NCBI GenBank assembly: GCA_002398405.1
Contig: DGYN01000029.1
Coordinates: forward strand, 1 to 23,421
Direction: 5' to 3'
Source: Caulobacteraceae bacterium UBA5005
Lineage (GTDB): Bacteria; Pseudomonadota; Alphaproteobacteria; Caulobacterales; Caulobacteraceae
Length of the DNA: 23,421 nucleotides
The notes below the pieces were generated by a model, which made no database searches, was not told the origin of the DNA, and saw only the letters and a program-made list of their open reading frames with translations. Positions 7,406 to 17,214 of this stretch are shown here, in pieces (within the stretch, counting starts at the first letter, position 1; every line of letters begins with the position of its first letter). The position numbers and the translations under genes are program-made.

Positions 7406-7519
7406 GATCAGCCCGAGGGTGGAAAGTCATCTTGGGACGAGACACGGCCGGTTCGCGAGTATTGAACCTGCCCTCAGATGTCCGTAAGCCAAACGCCTTC
7501 CTCCAAAAGAGTGCGCCCG

Positions 7520-8212
7520 ATGAGACGACTTCTGCTTTCCGCGCCCCTGGCGTTGGCCCTGATGGCCTCGGCGCCCGCCTTTGCTCAGCAGACCACCGCC
7601 GTCCCGGCCACGCCTCAGGCGCGGGCCAGCTATGCGATCGGCTTAGGCATCGGCGACGAGATGCGCGCCGACGGCGTGCCGCTGGATCCCGAGATGTTCT
7701 TCAAGGGGCTCAAGGACGCGCTTGGGGGCGCCAAGCCAGCCTTCACCGATGAGGAGATGGAGGCGGCGCTTGGCCAGCTGCAGGCCCAGATGAACGCCAG
7801 CCGCGCCGAACGGGCCGCCGCCGCGGCGCAAGCCAACAGCGCGCAAGGCGAAGCTTTCCTGAAGACCAATGGCGCCCAGCCCGGCGTCATCACCACGACC
7901 AGCGGTTTGCAATATCAAATCCTGACCGCCGGAACCGGACCCAAGCCCACGGCGTCGGACACGGTCAGCACCCGCTACCGCGGCACGCTGATCGACGGCA
8001 AGGAGTTCGACGCCTCCGGCCAGAGCCCCGTCAGCTTCCCCGTCAACCGCGTCATCCCCGGCTGGACCGAGGCCCTGCAACTGATGCCCGTGGGCTCAAA
8101 GTGGCGGCTCGTCATCCCCTCAAACCTGGCCTACGGCGCACGCGGCGCGGGCGACGACATCGGCCCCAACGCCACCCTGGTCTTTGAGATCGAACTCGTC
8201 GGGATTCAATAA
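7520..8212 (+). CDS. FKBP-type peptidyl-prolyl cis-trans isomerase, exported (Mip/FkpA-like)
   Basis: The protein catalyses cis-trans isomerisation of proline bonds in envelope proteins. I start at ATG 7520 (AAGAG 8 bases upstream) because residues 1-22 then form a clean signal peptide (MRRLLL...ASAPAFA-QQ); the frame is open 14 codons further upstream. Residues 35-115 are the helical dimerisation domain of the Mip/FkpA type (YAIGLGIGDEM, then an Ala/Glu-rich helix). The FKBP domain covers about 120-230: TTSGLQYQIL, VSTRYRGTLIDGKEFDAS, VIPGWTEALQLMPVGSKWRLVIPSNLAYGARG and VFEIELVGI, with active-site Tyr, Asp, Trp and Tyr present. The VOC gene follows 11 bp downstream, its Shine-Dalgarno touching this stop, so the two form an operon. 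Confidence 0.92.
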   Translation: MRRLLLSAPLALALMASAPAFAQQTTAVPATPQARASYAIGLGIGDEMRADGVPLDPEMFFKGLKDALGGAKPAFTDEEMEAALGQLQAQMNASRAERAAAAAQANSAQGEAFLKTNGAQPGVITTTSGLQYQILTAGTGPKPTASDTVSTRYRGTLIDGKEFDASGQSPVSFPVNRVIPGWTEALQLMPVGSKWRLVIPSNLAYGARGAGDDIGPNATLVFEIELVGIQ

Positions 8213-8223
8213 GGAGGCCGCCC

Positions 8224-8613
8224 ATGCTGAACCACATCGTCGTCGGATCCAACGACATCGAGCGCTCCAAGCGCTTCTACGACGCCGTCCTGGCGGTCCT
8301 GGGCGCGGGCGAGCCCATGGCCCACACGGCCGAAGCCGGCCACCGCCGCCTGTTCTACCGCCACGCCGGCAGCACCTTCTGCGTCAGCGAACCCATCAAC
8401 GGCGAGCCCGCCACCCACGCCAACGGCGGGACCATCGGCTTCAAGTGCTCATCCCCCGAGCAGGTGAAGGCCTTCCACGACGCGGGCGTCGCGGCGGGCG
8501 GAACCTCGATCGAAGACCCGCCGGGGCAGAGGAACGGGAGCCTAGGGCCCATGCACCTGGCCTATGTGCGGGACCCGGACGGGAATAAGATTTGTGCGGT
8601 GTTTCGGGGGTAG
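8224..8613 (+). CDS. VOC family (glyoxalase/bleomycin resistance-like) protein
   Basis: A 129-residue single VOC module starting at ATG 8224, with AAGGAGG 6 bases upstream overlapping the preceding stop region. The two beta-alpha-beta halves are visible: MLNHIVVGSNDIERSKRFYDAVLAVLG, and GTIGFKCSSPEQVKAFHDAGVAAGG followed by MHLAYVRDPDGNKICAVF. The conserved DPDGN turn is present, but the Glu usually following it as a metal ligand (liE) is replaced (KICAVF), as in many VOC proteins of the CC_2868/YP_001 type. Substrate cannot be predicted. It is translated with the FKBP gene. Confidence 0.88.
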   Translation: MLNHIVVGSNDIERSKRFYDAVLAVLGAGEPMAHTAEAGHRRLFYRHAGSTFCVSEPINGEPATHANGGTIGFKCSSPEQVKAFHDAGVAAGGTSIEDPPGQRNGSLGPMHLAYVRDPDGNKICAVFRG

Positions 8614-8654
8614 GTCTGAGGGCGTTGGTGCATCCCCTTCGCGCGGAGATTTGT

Positions 8655-9380
8655 ATGGCCAAGATCGAGATCTACGCGAAGCCTTTAAACCTATACCGCT
8701 ACCGTCCGCTCACAAGTCTGCAACAGGAGATCGGCGCGCTTTTGGGCGGCCATATCTTCTGTCCCCTCCTATCGGAAATGAATGACCCGATGGAGGGGAT
8801 CCACCGCGTGTCTCAGCGCTTGGCTGGTGCTTCAAGCGGTTCCCGGCGGCAAGAGGAAGTCGAAGCTGCGTTGGAGGCTACTGGAATTGCTTCGCTGTCG
8901 GAGGTGTTCAACCACGAGCCGATGTGGGCGCATTACGCAGATCAGTTTCGCGGGATGTGTGTGCAGTACAATCTTAACGCCCTCATCAGAGGTCTCGATG
9001 ATGAGGTAGCCATAACCAGAATGATGTATTCCGAACAGGAACCGGTGCTCCTTGCCGACCGGAGTACGCCCCGCGAAAAGGCCCGCCACTGCCTTTCAAG
9101 CAAAACAGTGCGATGGGCGAGCGAACGCGAATGGCGCATCTTTCGTAATGGACGCGGTGCGGCGTCTTATGGGATCGAGGATGCAGTGAGGAAGATCTTC
9201 CTCGGCTCGCGAATTGATCCGGCCCACGAGGATCAACTCGTTATGGTCGGCCGACAACTTCGGATCCCAGTAGTGAAAATGAAGGTGGAAGCGTATTCGA
9301 TCGAGTTCAGCTCACTTTCCACCCCACCTTCGAAGAAGGGGCGGCTACGCAAAGTTCGCGCGCGCGGCACCATTGGGTAG
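8655..9380 (+). CDS. DUF2971 domain-containing protein
   Basis: A 241-residue protein starting at ATG 8655, with GGAG 6 bases upstream. The family pattern is complete: LYRYRPLTS (13-21), HIFCPLLSEMNDPMEG (33-48), PMWAHYADQFRGMCVQYN (89-106), YSEQEPV (125-131), then SSKTVRWASEREWRIF and KIFLGSRID. DUF2971 proteins are soluble, of unknown function, and recur in phage, plasmid and defence-island contexts; distant ADP-ribosyltransferase-like relationships have been suggested for similar folds, but this is not shown here. Base composition shifts at about this gene from the very GC-rich chromosome to the more balanced island. It is convergent with the winged-helix gene, so it may be passenger cargo and not part of the Z1 system. 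Confidence 0.8.
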   Translation: MAKIEIYAKPLNLYRYRPLTSLQQEIGALLGGHIFCPLLSEMNDPMEGIHRVSQRLAGASSGSRRQEEVEAALEATGIASLSEVFNHEPMWAHYADQFRGMCVQYNLNALIRGLDDEVAITRMMYSEQEPVLLADRSTPREKARHCLSSKTVRWASEREWRIFRNGRGAASYGIEDAVRKIFLGSRIDPAHEDQLVMVGRQLRIPVVKMKVEAYSIEFSSLSTPPSKKGRLRKVRARGTIG

Positions 9381-9447
9381 AGGCCAAACGGCGGCACCCA
9401 GAGGTAGTATCACCTGCGGCCTCTCAAATCTCGGCGGCAAGGGAGAC

Positions 9448-9792
9448 TTAAGGTCGCCGTTTGTCTGTGCGACGCTTCCTGTTGGCTGTTACCAAATCCA
9501 TCGCTGCGACAGCAGTCATCGGTGCAGCGCCTCTCGGGTCATTGAGACACCAAATGCCTCGGGGAGTAATAGCCAGAAGCCCGGCGTCAGCTAGCTCCTT
9601 CCGCGCGAATCTAAGTTCCTTAGTAAACCTCGTTCCCCCATCGCGCTGGATTATGTCGTCATCACCAGGACGGACCAATTTTTGCGAGCGAAGCAGATTG
9701 TAGGCCGCATCTGTTGTCATGGGCCCGCCGTGACGCCGTAATGCTCCGTGCAATTCAACTATGTAGTGAGTTCGAGATGACAACGGATTCAC
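9448..9792 (-). CDS. Winged-helix (Mrr N-terminal-like) protein of the methyltransferase operon
   Basis: A 114-residue protein beginning at GTG 9790-9792, whose start overlaps the methyltransferase stop (GTGA), so it is translationally coupled. Residues about 8-85 look like a winged helix: YIVELHGALRRHGGPMTTDAAYNLL, then RFTKELRFARKELADAGLL (recognition helix) and the wing ITPRGIWCLN. This resembles the N-terminal DNA-binding domain of Mrr-type restriction enzymes (R..i.wAr..L..aGLi...rRGiW.lt), without a nuclease domain. The C-terminus is basic (ANRKRRTDKRRP). Plausible roles are target recognition for the methyltransferase or Z1 enzyme, or regulation of the divergent promoter. Domain match is by eye. 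Confidence 0.6.
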   Translation of the reverse strand: MNPLSSRTHYIVELHGALRRHGGPMTTDAAYNLLRSQKLVRPGDDDIIQRDGGTRFTKELRFARKELADAGLLAITPRGIWCLNDPRGAAPMTAVAAMDLVTANRKRRTDKRRP

Positions 9793-10931
9793 GCGGCGAA
9801 GGACAGGACTGTCTCAGTACGCATCCGTCGCCCAAGCGAGCTCTGACTTGAAGCGGGCGTAGGGAGGTAGCGGCTTTGTGTGGGCAAATCCCTCTCGAAC
9901 GAATTGGAGAGTACGAAACCAACGCTCTCTGCGCTGGCCTGGTTTATCGCTGCATTTGCGATTGGCACGCCTGCAATATTTGAATTGCCGACGACAACAA
10001 CCACCGTCCCGCCGGGCTTTACGACGCGCCGAAGTTCTTTCATCAATCGTTGTATGTCCGATCGGTACCGCTCAACGATCTTGGCCTTGGCTCCAGCTAA
10101 TGTGCCTGTAATTTCATAGGCCGGGAGTACAAGCTCTGGGTCAGTTGGCGTAGCTGCTTCTGCACCAATCGAAGAACTACGAATTTTTCTCAAATCTTGA
10201 AGTGTGTGGCCCAACCAGATCAGAGCGAGCCGATGCCCGCGCATGTAATCTATGGCGTTAAGATAAGGGGGAGAGGTGATGACCGCATCTACGCTCGCCG
10301 AAGCAATGGGCATTTTGCGCCCGTCGCTACGCTCCACCGCTGCCTTGGCTCCAATTGCACCGGGGTTAAGTCGGTCTTCAATTCGCTTTGCAGCTATTGG
10401 TAGCGCAGTGAGCACATCGAAATCGTTTTTATAAAACACTCTATGCGGTCTGCTATGTGACGTGTCCCTCGCAATTGAGGCGCCTCTCTCTTTAGTAATT
10501 ATGAGTCGGCTCATCGCCAGTTGAAGCGCGTCCTTATGTGGCCCTTCGTAGTCGAGGAGAATTCGGGCCAAAGCCGAAAGGCGAATTCTCTGCTTCTCCT
10601 CAAACCAGAATTCCGCAAACTTTCGAGTTTCCTCGTCTTGCCAAAATGGCACCTCAGCAGCAACAGAAGCTGCCAAGTGCGCTATCCTCTGCGCCTCCTT
10701 CACAAGACCGACCGTTAGCGGTGACGTCCAAACCCGGGACATCAAGACCGCAAGGGGGTCCAGGTCGAACCCAATGCATTGATTTCCGCTCTCGACTGCG
10801 GCCCTAAGAACCGTTCCCGAACCACACATCGGATCAAGGACAATGGCTTCTGGACCCAAGTTCGCAATGGTCTTGAGGGCCAACTCCGGAGCCATGCGCG
10901 CTGGAAACGGATGGATCGAAGTGAGTCGCAT
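9789..10931 (-). CDS. DNA methyltransferase (SPPY type, adenine-N6 or cytosine-N4)
   Basis: A 380-residue SAM-dependent DNA methyltransferase starting at ATG 10929-10931. Motif X/I at the N-terminus: HPFPARMAPELA (7-18) followed by VLDPMCGSGTVLRAA (31-45) and the acidic strand GFDLDP (54-59). Catalytic motif IV is ITSPPYLNAIDYMRGHR (218-234), then VVKPGGTVVVVVGNS (303-317). The roughly 180-residue segment between I and IV could hold the recognition region, giving an alpha-like order. SPPY can serve either N4-cytosine or N6-adenine enzymes. It heads an operon with the winged-helix gene and diverges from the Z1 gene over 124 bp. This pairing suggests it marks self DNA for the Z1 effector (inference). 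It is less GC-rich than flanking core genes, consistent with transfer. Confidence 0.88.
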   Translation of the reverse strand: MRLTSIHPFPARMAPELALKTIANLGPEAIVLDPMCGSGTVLRAAVESGNQCIGFDLDPLAVLMSRVWTSPLTVGLVKEAQRIAHLAASVAAEVPFWQDEETRKFAEFWFEEKQRIRLSALARILLDYEGPHKDALQLAMSRLIITKERGASIARDTSHSRPHRVFYKNDFDVLTALPIAAKRIEDRLNPGAIGAKAAVERSDGRKMPIASASVDAVITSPPYLNAIDYMRGHRLALIWLGHTLQDLRKIRSSSIGAEAATPTDPELVLPAYEITGTLAGAKAKIVERYRSDIQRLMKELRRVVKPGGTVVVVVGNSNIAGVPIANAAINQASAESVGFVLSNSFERDLPTQSRYLPTPASSQSSLGRRMRTETVLSFAA

Positions 10932-10936
10932 GTTGT

Positions 10937-10952
10937 CCCCGGCAAATCGGGG
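10937..10952. repeat. Small hairpin just upstream of the methyltransferase start
   Basis: CCCCG and CGGGG with a GCAAAT loop lie within 6-21 bases of the minus-strand ATG, where its ribosome site would be. The remainder of the 124-bp divergent gap must contain both promoters, but no convincing -35/-10 pair stands out. It could modulate translation or transcription of the methyltransferase. Confidence 0.35.
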
Positions 10953-11055
10953 CAGAAAATACTACTATCGACGGATGCGCAATGGCGGACGCCTCGCGCC
11001 TACGTTGCGCTTAGCTGAGCCTATAGCTACGCTGTTCCTTCTGCGGGGAGGGACT

Positions 11056-12900
11056 ATGCCGAAATCGTTCGACCTATCCAAATTCAAAGCCGGCGGTAAG
11101 CCGAGCGATCAATACCTACGGCAATTGCGCCGGTTAACTGACACCGGAAAGTCCGTAGTCTGCATCGAGCACGCAGTTAGGGATGCTCTTCAAAGTTTGT
11201 CAGGTGAGGGTCGGAAGTCTTTCGTCATCTACGGAGAGCCCCAAAGCGGAAAGACCGAGATGATGATTTGTCTGACCGCCAAGCTACTCGATGAAGGCAG
11301 GCGCATGATCGTCCATTTGTTGAACGACAGCGTCGATCTCCTTGGCCAAAATCTTGGACGGTTCAAATCATCTGGCTTAGCCCCATCCGCACAGAATTTT
11401 TCGGAGGTCATGGATCCGACTATCAGGTTGTCTAAGGGGCAGCATGTGATCTTTTGCAAGAAGAATGCTAAAGACCTCCAAAAATTGTACAACAAAATTG
11501 GCGCAATGAGGGATATCGTCGTTATAGATGACGAGGCCGACTATGCTTCGCCAAATGCCAAGATAAACCGATCTGAGAAAACGAAAATTAATAAACTCAT
11601 TTCAGATATTTTGGGAACGACGGGCGATTATATAGGAGTGACCGCGACTCCCGCCCGTCTAGATTTAAACAACACGTTTGACAACGACGCACAGCTTTGG
11701 GTTAAGTTTCCTCCACACGCGCACTACACAGGTCAAGACGTCTTCTTCCCCTTTGAGGACGAGGAACTAAGAAAAAATAAGAACAAGTTCAGGCTCACTT
11801 TACTTAAAGACAAGATCGACGATCCCAAGTTTGCTCGGTCGGCCTTATTTAGCTTTCTGGTAAATGTCGCCTATCTGAACATCTATAACAATAGCGTTGA
11901 AACTAACTACTCGATGCTTATCCATACCAGTGGAAAAAAGGCGGATCACAAGAGTGATTGGACCGCCATGCAGGAAGCCCTTGCTTCGTTGGTCGACACA
12001 CAATCTAAGAAATTCGATAGGTATATCCAGGATATCTGGCAGATAGCGCATGACCGATACGGTGACGCAGATCCAGATGAGGTAACAAGCTACATACAAG
12101 AAAATATCAGTCGAAACGCTGTAATACTTTTAAATAGCGACAGTGATTTCCGTCAGAATGGCCAGTCTGCTACTAACCCATCCTCGCTATTTACGATTGT
12201 AATTGGTGGCAACATCGTCTCTCGGGGTGTCACGTTCGATAATCTTCTGTCGATGTTTTTTACGCGCGATGTTGCGCACCGCATGCAGCAGGATACCTAC
12301 ATTCAGCGCGCTCGAATGTTTGGATCAAGGGGGAAATATTTAGAATACTTCGAGCTTACTATTCCCGAGGCGCTGTATGCCGATTGGCACCGATGCTTCA
12401 TGTTCCACCGTCTGTCGCTGGAATCAATTAATTCGGGGCAGGGCTCTCCTGTTTGGTTGAGCGATGGGCGTATATCTGCAGTTTCGGCCGCAAGCATCGA
12501 CAGGTCCACGGTCGATATCAATCGCGGGGAAATGGCGTTTTCGCTGTTTGATCACACCGTGGAAATCGATGAGATTATTGAGGGGCAGGGCAGCATGTCG
12601 AGTAAGATGGCTCGCCTTGCTGACGCTCTAGAGGGCAATGCTTTCCCTGAGTACCTCCGGCGGTTCATATTGCGAATGTCCGACAATGTGGACCGCGACT
12701 TAAGCATCCAGAAATCTGCACCGGTCTATCCGAGCATGACGCCGGAGGAAAAGATTTCTATCAGTCGAGCGCGCGGCATGATGGGGAAAAGTCAGTCAAC
12801 CGCACGTCACTCGCTAAAGATATTTACCAACGATCTCGGCAAGGGCCGGTTGTACTACAAGTACGCTGGTTCAATTCATTTCATGAAGAACATCAAATGA
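11056..12900 (+). CDS. Z1 domain-containing ATPase/helicase
   Basis: A 614-residue protein starting at ATG 11056, with GGAGG 4-5 bases upstream; the frame is open for 71 further codons without family similarity. It is a superfamily 2-like ATPase with the Z1 domain: Walker A GEPQSGKT (60-67), Walker B VVIDDEADYAS (155-165), motif III GVTATPAR (194-201), then IVIGGNIVSRGVTFDNL (381-397) and DTYIQRARMFGSR (413-425), the motif V/VI pair typical of Z1. Z1 proteins occur in restriction-modification-like loci with methyltransferases and MORC ATPases (Iyer, Abhiman and Aravind). Here it overlaps an unknown gene by ATGA and is divergent to a methyltransferase. Rare-for-host AT-rich codons indicate horizontal acquisition. 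It probably remodels or translocates on foreign DNA. Confidence 0.88.
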   Translation: MPKSFDLSKFKAGGKPSDQYLRQLRRLTDTGKSVVCIEHAVRDALQSLSGEGRKSFVIYGEPQSGKTEMMICLTAKLLDEGRRMIVHLLNDSVDLLGQNLGRFKSSGLAPSAQNFSEVMDPTIRLSKGQHVIFCKKNAKDLQKLYNKIGAMRDIVVIDDEADYASPNAKINRSEKTKINKLISDILGTTGDYIGVTATPARLDLNNTFDNDAQLWVKFPPHAHYTGQDVFFPFEDEELRKNKNKFRLTLLKDKIDDPKFARSALFSFLVNVAYLNIYNNSVETNYSMLIHTSGKKADHKSDWTAMQEALASLVDTQSKKFDRYIQDIWQIAHDRYGDADPDEVTSYIQENISRNAVILLNSDSDFRQNGQSATNPSSLFTIVIGGNIVSRGVTFDNLLSMFFTRDVAHRMQQDTYIQRARMFGSRGKYLEYFELTIPEALYADWHRCFMFHRLSLESINSGQGSPVWLSDGRISAVSAASIDRSTVDINRGEMAFSLFDHTVEIDEIIEGQGSMSSKMARLADALEGNAFPEYLRRFILRMSDNVDRDLSIQKSAPVYPSMTPEEKISISRARGMMGKSQSTARHSLKIFTNDLGKGRLYYKYAGSIHFMKNIK

Positions 12901-13433
12901 TACCGGAATATGAACGCTATCACGGCATAGTTCTTCGAAGCCTAATCGTTGAGTCGTCAGTTCCGATAACTATTCAGAGTGCAGATAGCTTTGGCTGGGT
13001 TAACTGTTTCCAACTAAATGATCGGGTCGGACTCTTTGTAAAGCATTCTTCAAAGAGGCTGGCGCCTTGGCAATTCACATTCAATAGCGACGCTTTGGAA
13101 GAGATTGCTTCGCTTGAACGTACTTCACAATCGGTTTGGCTGACGTTGGTGTGCGGATTCGACGGCATCATCGGCTTGTCGCTTGATGAGTTTCGGACCT
13201 TGACGACTGCGGAAGGCGAGCCGAGTGCCTTCGTTAGAGTGACCCGTGATCGGAACACCATGTATCGCGTATTTGGAAACAGCGGGAAACTCGCGTCCGC
13301 TAAGCCCAGAGGCCTTGCGGCGGTCCTGGCTGCTGCTATCGAGGAAGTTAGCGCGCCGGGCTCAAGTGATGACCAGAAAGCTTCAACCGATTCTGGTTGG
13401 TTCGAGCGAGTCCTGCGGATGGGGCGAAGGTAG
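12897..13433 (+). CDS. Unknown protein coupled to the Z1 ATPase
   Basis: A 178-residue protein whose ATG overlaps the Z1 stop codon (ATGA), so the two are translationally coupled and probably work together. It is soluble. The N-terminal two thirds appear to be a compact alpha/beta fold: YHGIVLRSLIVES, WVNCFQLNDRVGLFVKHSSKRLAPWQFTF (32-62), SVWLTLVCGFDGIIGLSLDEF (78-98) and AFVRVTRDRNTMYRVFGNSG. The C-terminal 40 residues look flexible. No PD-(D/E)XK, HNH or other nuclease signature is obvious, although the acidic D-x(n)-E pair around 89-97 and K49 could be part of a diverged one. Candidate effector, specificity or sensor subunit. I do not recognise a named family. Confidence 0.7.
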   Translation: MIPEYERYHGIVLRSLIVESSVPITIQSADSFGWVNCFQLNDRVGLFVKHSSKRLAPWQFTFNSDALEEIASLERTSQSVWLTLVCGFDGIIGLSLDEFRTLTTAEGEPSAFVRVTRDRNTMYRVFGNSGKLASAKPRGLAAVLAAAIEEVSAPGSSDDQKASTDSGWFERVLRMGRR

Positions 13434-13446
13434 ATCGTCCTCGCCC

Positions 13447-15621
<2,175 letters not shown>

Positions 15622-15622
15622 C

Positions 15623-17062
15623 TCATTCCTCCTCGAAGGTTTCGGCGAGACGATGGGGCGTCAGGGGTGTGGCGGCCGAGTCCGGGCCGGGCTTTTTGTT
15701 GTCGGGTCCGGGGACGGGGGAGGGCGTGGCGGTGTCGATCTCGATCTCGCCGAGGTCCGGATTGCGGAACTTGGTGACGCCCAGGATGTCCTGGCGCTTG
15801 TCGGTGACGGCCTGAAGCTGGGCGGCTGCGCTCATCGCGACCTCAGCCTGAATCGATCCGGCCTCCAGGGCGGTGATCAGCCCGCCTTGGGCTTCGATGG
15901 CCTGGAACTTCGCCCAGGCCGCGCGGGCAAGGTCGTCGGTCAGGCTCTCCAGGAACCAGGCGCCGCCGGCCGGATCGGCGACGCGGGCGATGTGCGCTTC
16001 CTCCATCAGCACGAGCTGAATGTTGCGCGCCTGGCGGCGGGCCAGGGGACCGGGGAGGCCCAGCGCCTCTGTGAAGGGGGAGAGCACCACCGCGTCCGCG
16101 CCGCCGACGCCTGCGCCGAACCCGGCCGACGCCAGGCGCAGCAGGTTGGTCCAGGGGTCGAGCCTGGTCAGCATGCGGAAGGAGGATCGCGTCTCGATGA
16201 CCGCCGGCCGCGCGCCGTCCGCGCCGCTGGCCGCGGCGACCTTGGCCATGAGGATCCGCGCGGCGCGCAGCTTGGCGATGGTGGTGAAGTATTCGGCGTT
16301 GACGGAGAGGCCAAGGGCGATCTGGGCGAAGGCCTCATCGGGCGTGGCGCCCGCGCGGACCAGGGCTTTCGCATAGGTCAGGGCGCTGGCGATGGCGAAG
16401 GCCAGTTCCTGGGCCTCGGAGCCTCCAGCCTCATGGACGATGCGGCCCGCCGCGAGGAAGGTCGTCGCCTTGGGATAGGTTCTGGCCAGGCGGACTGCGG
16501 TGGTGGCCGCCGCCACAATGTGGCTTTCGATGGGGCCGGGGCTCGAACCCTTTGTGGCGAATTGCGTCAGGGGGTCGAGGTGGAAGGCCAGCGGCGCTTC
16601 GGGCGCGCCCTTGGCCAGGGCCGCCAGCCATTCGGCGGCGTCCACGCCCATGTAGCCAGCGTTGAGAGCGACCGGCGCGATATCGAGGAGGACGCCGTTC
16701 AGGGCGCGGCCTAGGGCCTCCCGGCTTCCCACCGCGACGCCGCTCTTCCCCTTGGGGTCAAGCTTGACCAGGACGGAAGAGGCGCCGCCTTCCAGGTCGG
16801 CCAGGATGTCGGCGTTGGCGCGGGCGGGATCGGGATGGCGCGTGCCGGCGCGGATGTCCCAGGGGCGATCCTGGTCGCGGACGCCCGCGCGCACGCTCGC
16901 CGCCGGGCCGTCGCGGTAAAGCGCTTCGATGAAAAGGCCGTCGCGGGTCTTGCTGACAAGGCTTTCCGGCCCCGCGCCCTTGAGGGTCTTTTTGACAAGC
17001 TCCAGCCACGCCTCAGCTGAGGGTTCGCCAAAGCCCGCGGCCAGGGGAAGGGTGTTGGACAA
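15623..17062 (-). CDS. mutA: Methylmalonyl-CoA mutase, small subunit, lacking the B12 domain
   Basis: The 479-residue protein carries the mutase-type barrel: MSNTLPLAAGFGEPSAEAWLELVKKTLKG at the start, SKTRDGLFIEALYRDG, RPAVIETRSSFRMLTRLDPWTNLLRLASAGFGAGVGGADAV, and RQARNIQLVLMEEAHIARVADPAGGAWFLESLTDDLA. It ends after a KFRNPDL linker and a Pro-rich tail, so the C-terminal cobalamin-like domain of long MutA chains (about 600 or more residues) is absent. The small subunit is non-catalytic in known heterodimers and stabilises the large one. The start is TTG at 17060-17062, with a weak GGAA 6 bases upstream. It leads the mut operon and diverges from a TetR-type gene. Confidence 0.9.
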   Translation of the reverse strand: MSNTLPLAAGFGEPSAEAWLELVKKTLKGAGPESLVSKTRDGLFIEALYRDGPAASVRAGVRDQDRPWDIRAGTRHPDPARANADILADLEGGASSVLVKLDPKGKSGVAVGSREALGRALNGVLLDIAPVALNAGYMGVDAAEWLAALAKGAPEAPLAFHLDPLTQFATKGSSPGPIESHIVAAATTAVRLARTYPKATTFLAAGRIVHEAGGSEAQELAFAIASALTYAKALVRAGATPDEAFAQIALGLSVNAEYFTTIAKLRAARILMAKVAAASGADGARPAVIETRSSFRMLTRLDPWTNLLRLASAGFGAGVGGADAVVLSPFTEALGLPGPLARRQARNIQLVLMEEAHIARVADPAGGAWFLESLTDDLARAAWAKFQAIEAQGGLITALEAGSIQAEVAMSAAAQLQAVTDKRQDILGVTKFRNPDLGEIEIDTATPSPVPGPDNKKPGPDSAATPLTPHRLAETFEEE

Positions 17063-17214
17063 GGCTTATTCCGCAATGCAGCAAACTTCGCCCCGACATG
17101 CGCGCCAAGCCCCGCCGCCGTCAAGGCGCCGCTTCCGATCTGTTTGGTTTCAAAGTCTTGCAGAATGCCGATCCGGCTTGCCAAACCTTACACCGTGCGG
17201 TTGCTGCTGGCTTC

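Noticed and set aside
10843..11055. N-terminal extension of the Z1 ATPase
   Set aside because: It overlaps the methyltransferase start, has no ribosome site, and the Z1-type sequence begins at 11056 after GGAGG.
8614..13446. Attachment sites, integrase or tRNA bounding the island
   Set aside because: No direct repeats, integrase or tRNA could be found by eye at either edge; the mode of insertion is open.
17130..17141. CTTCCGATCT, ten bases shared with the adapter tail
   Set aside because: Only a partial match, inside a gap with continuous sequence on both sides and expected occasionally by chance; no sign of a chimeric join.
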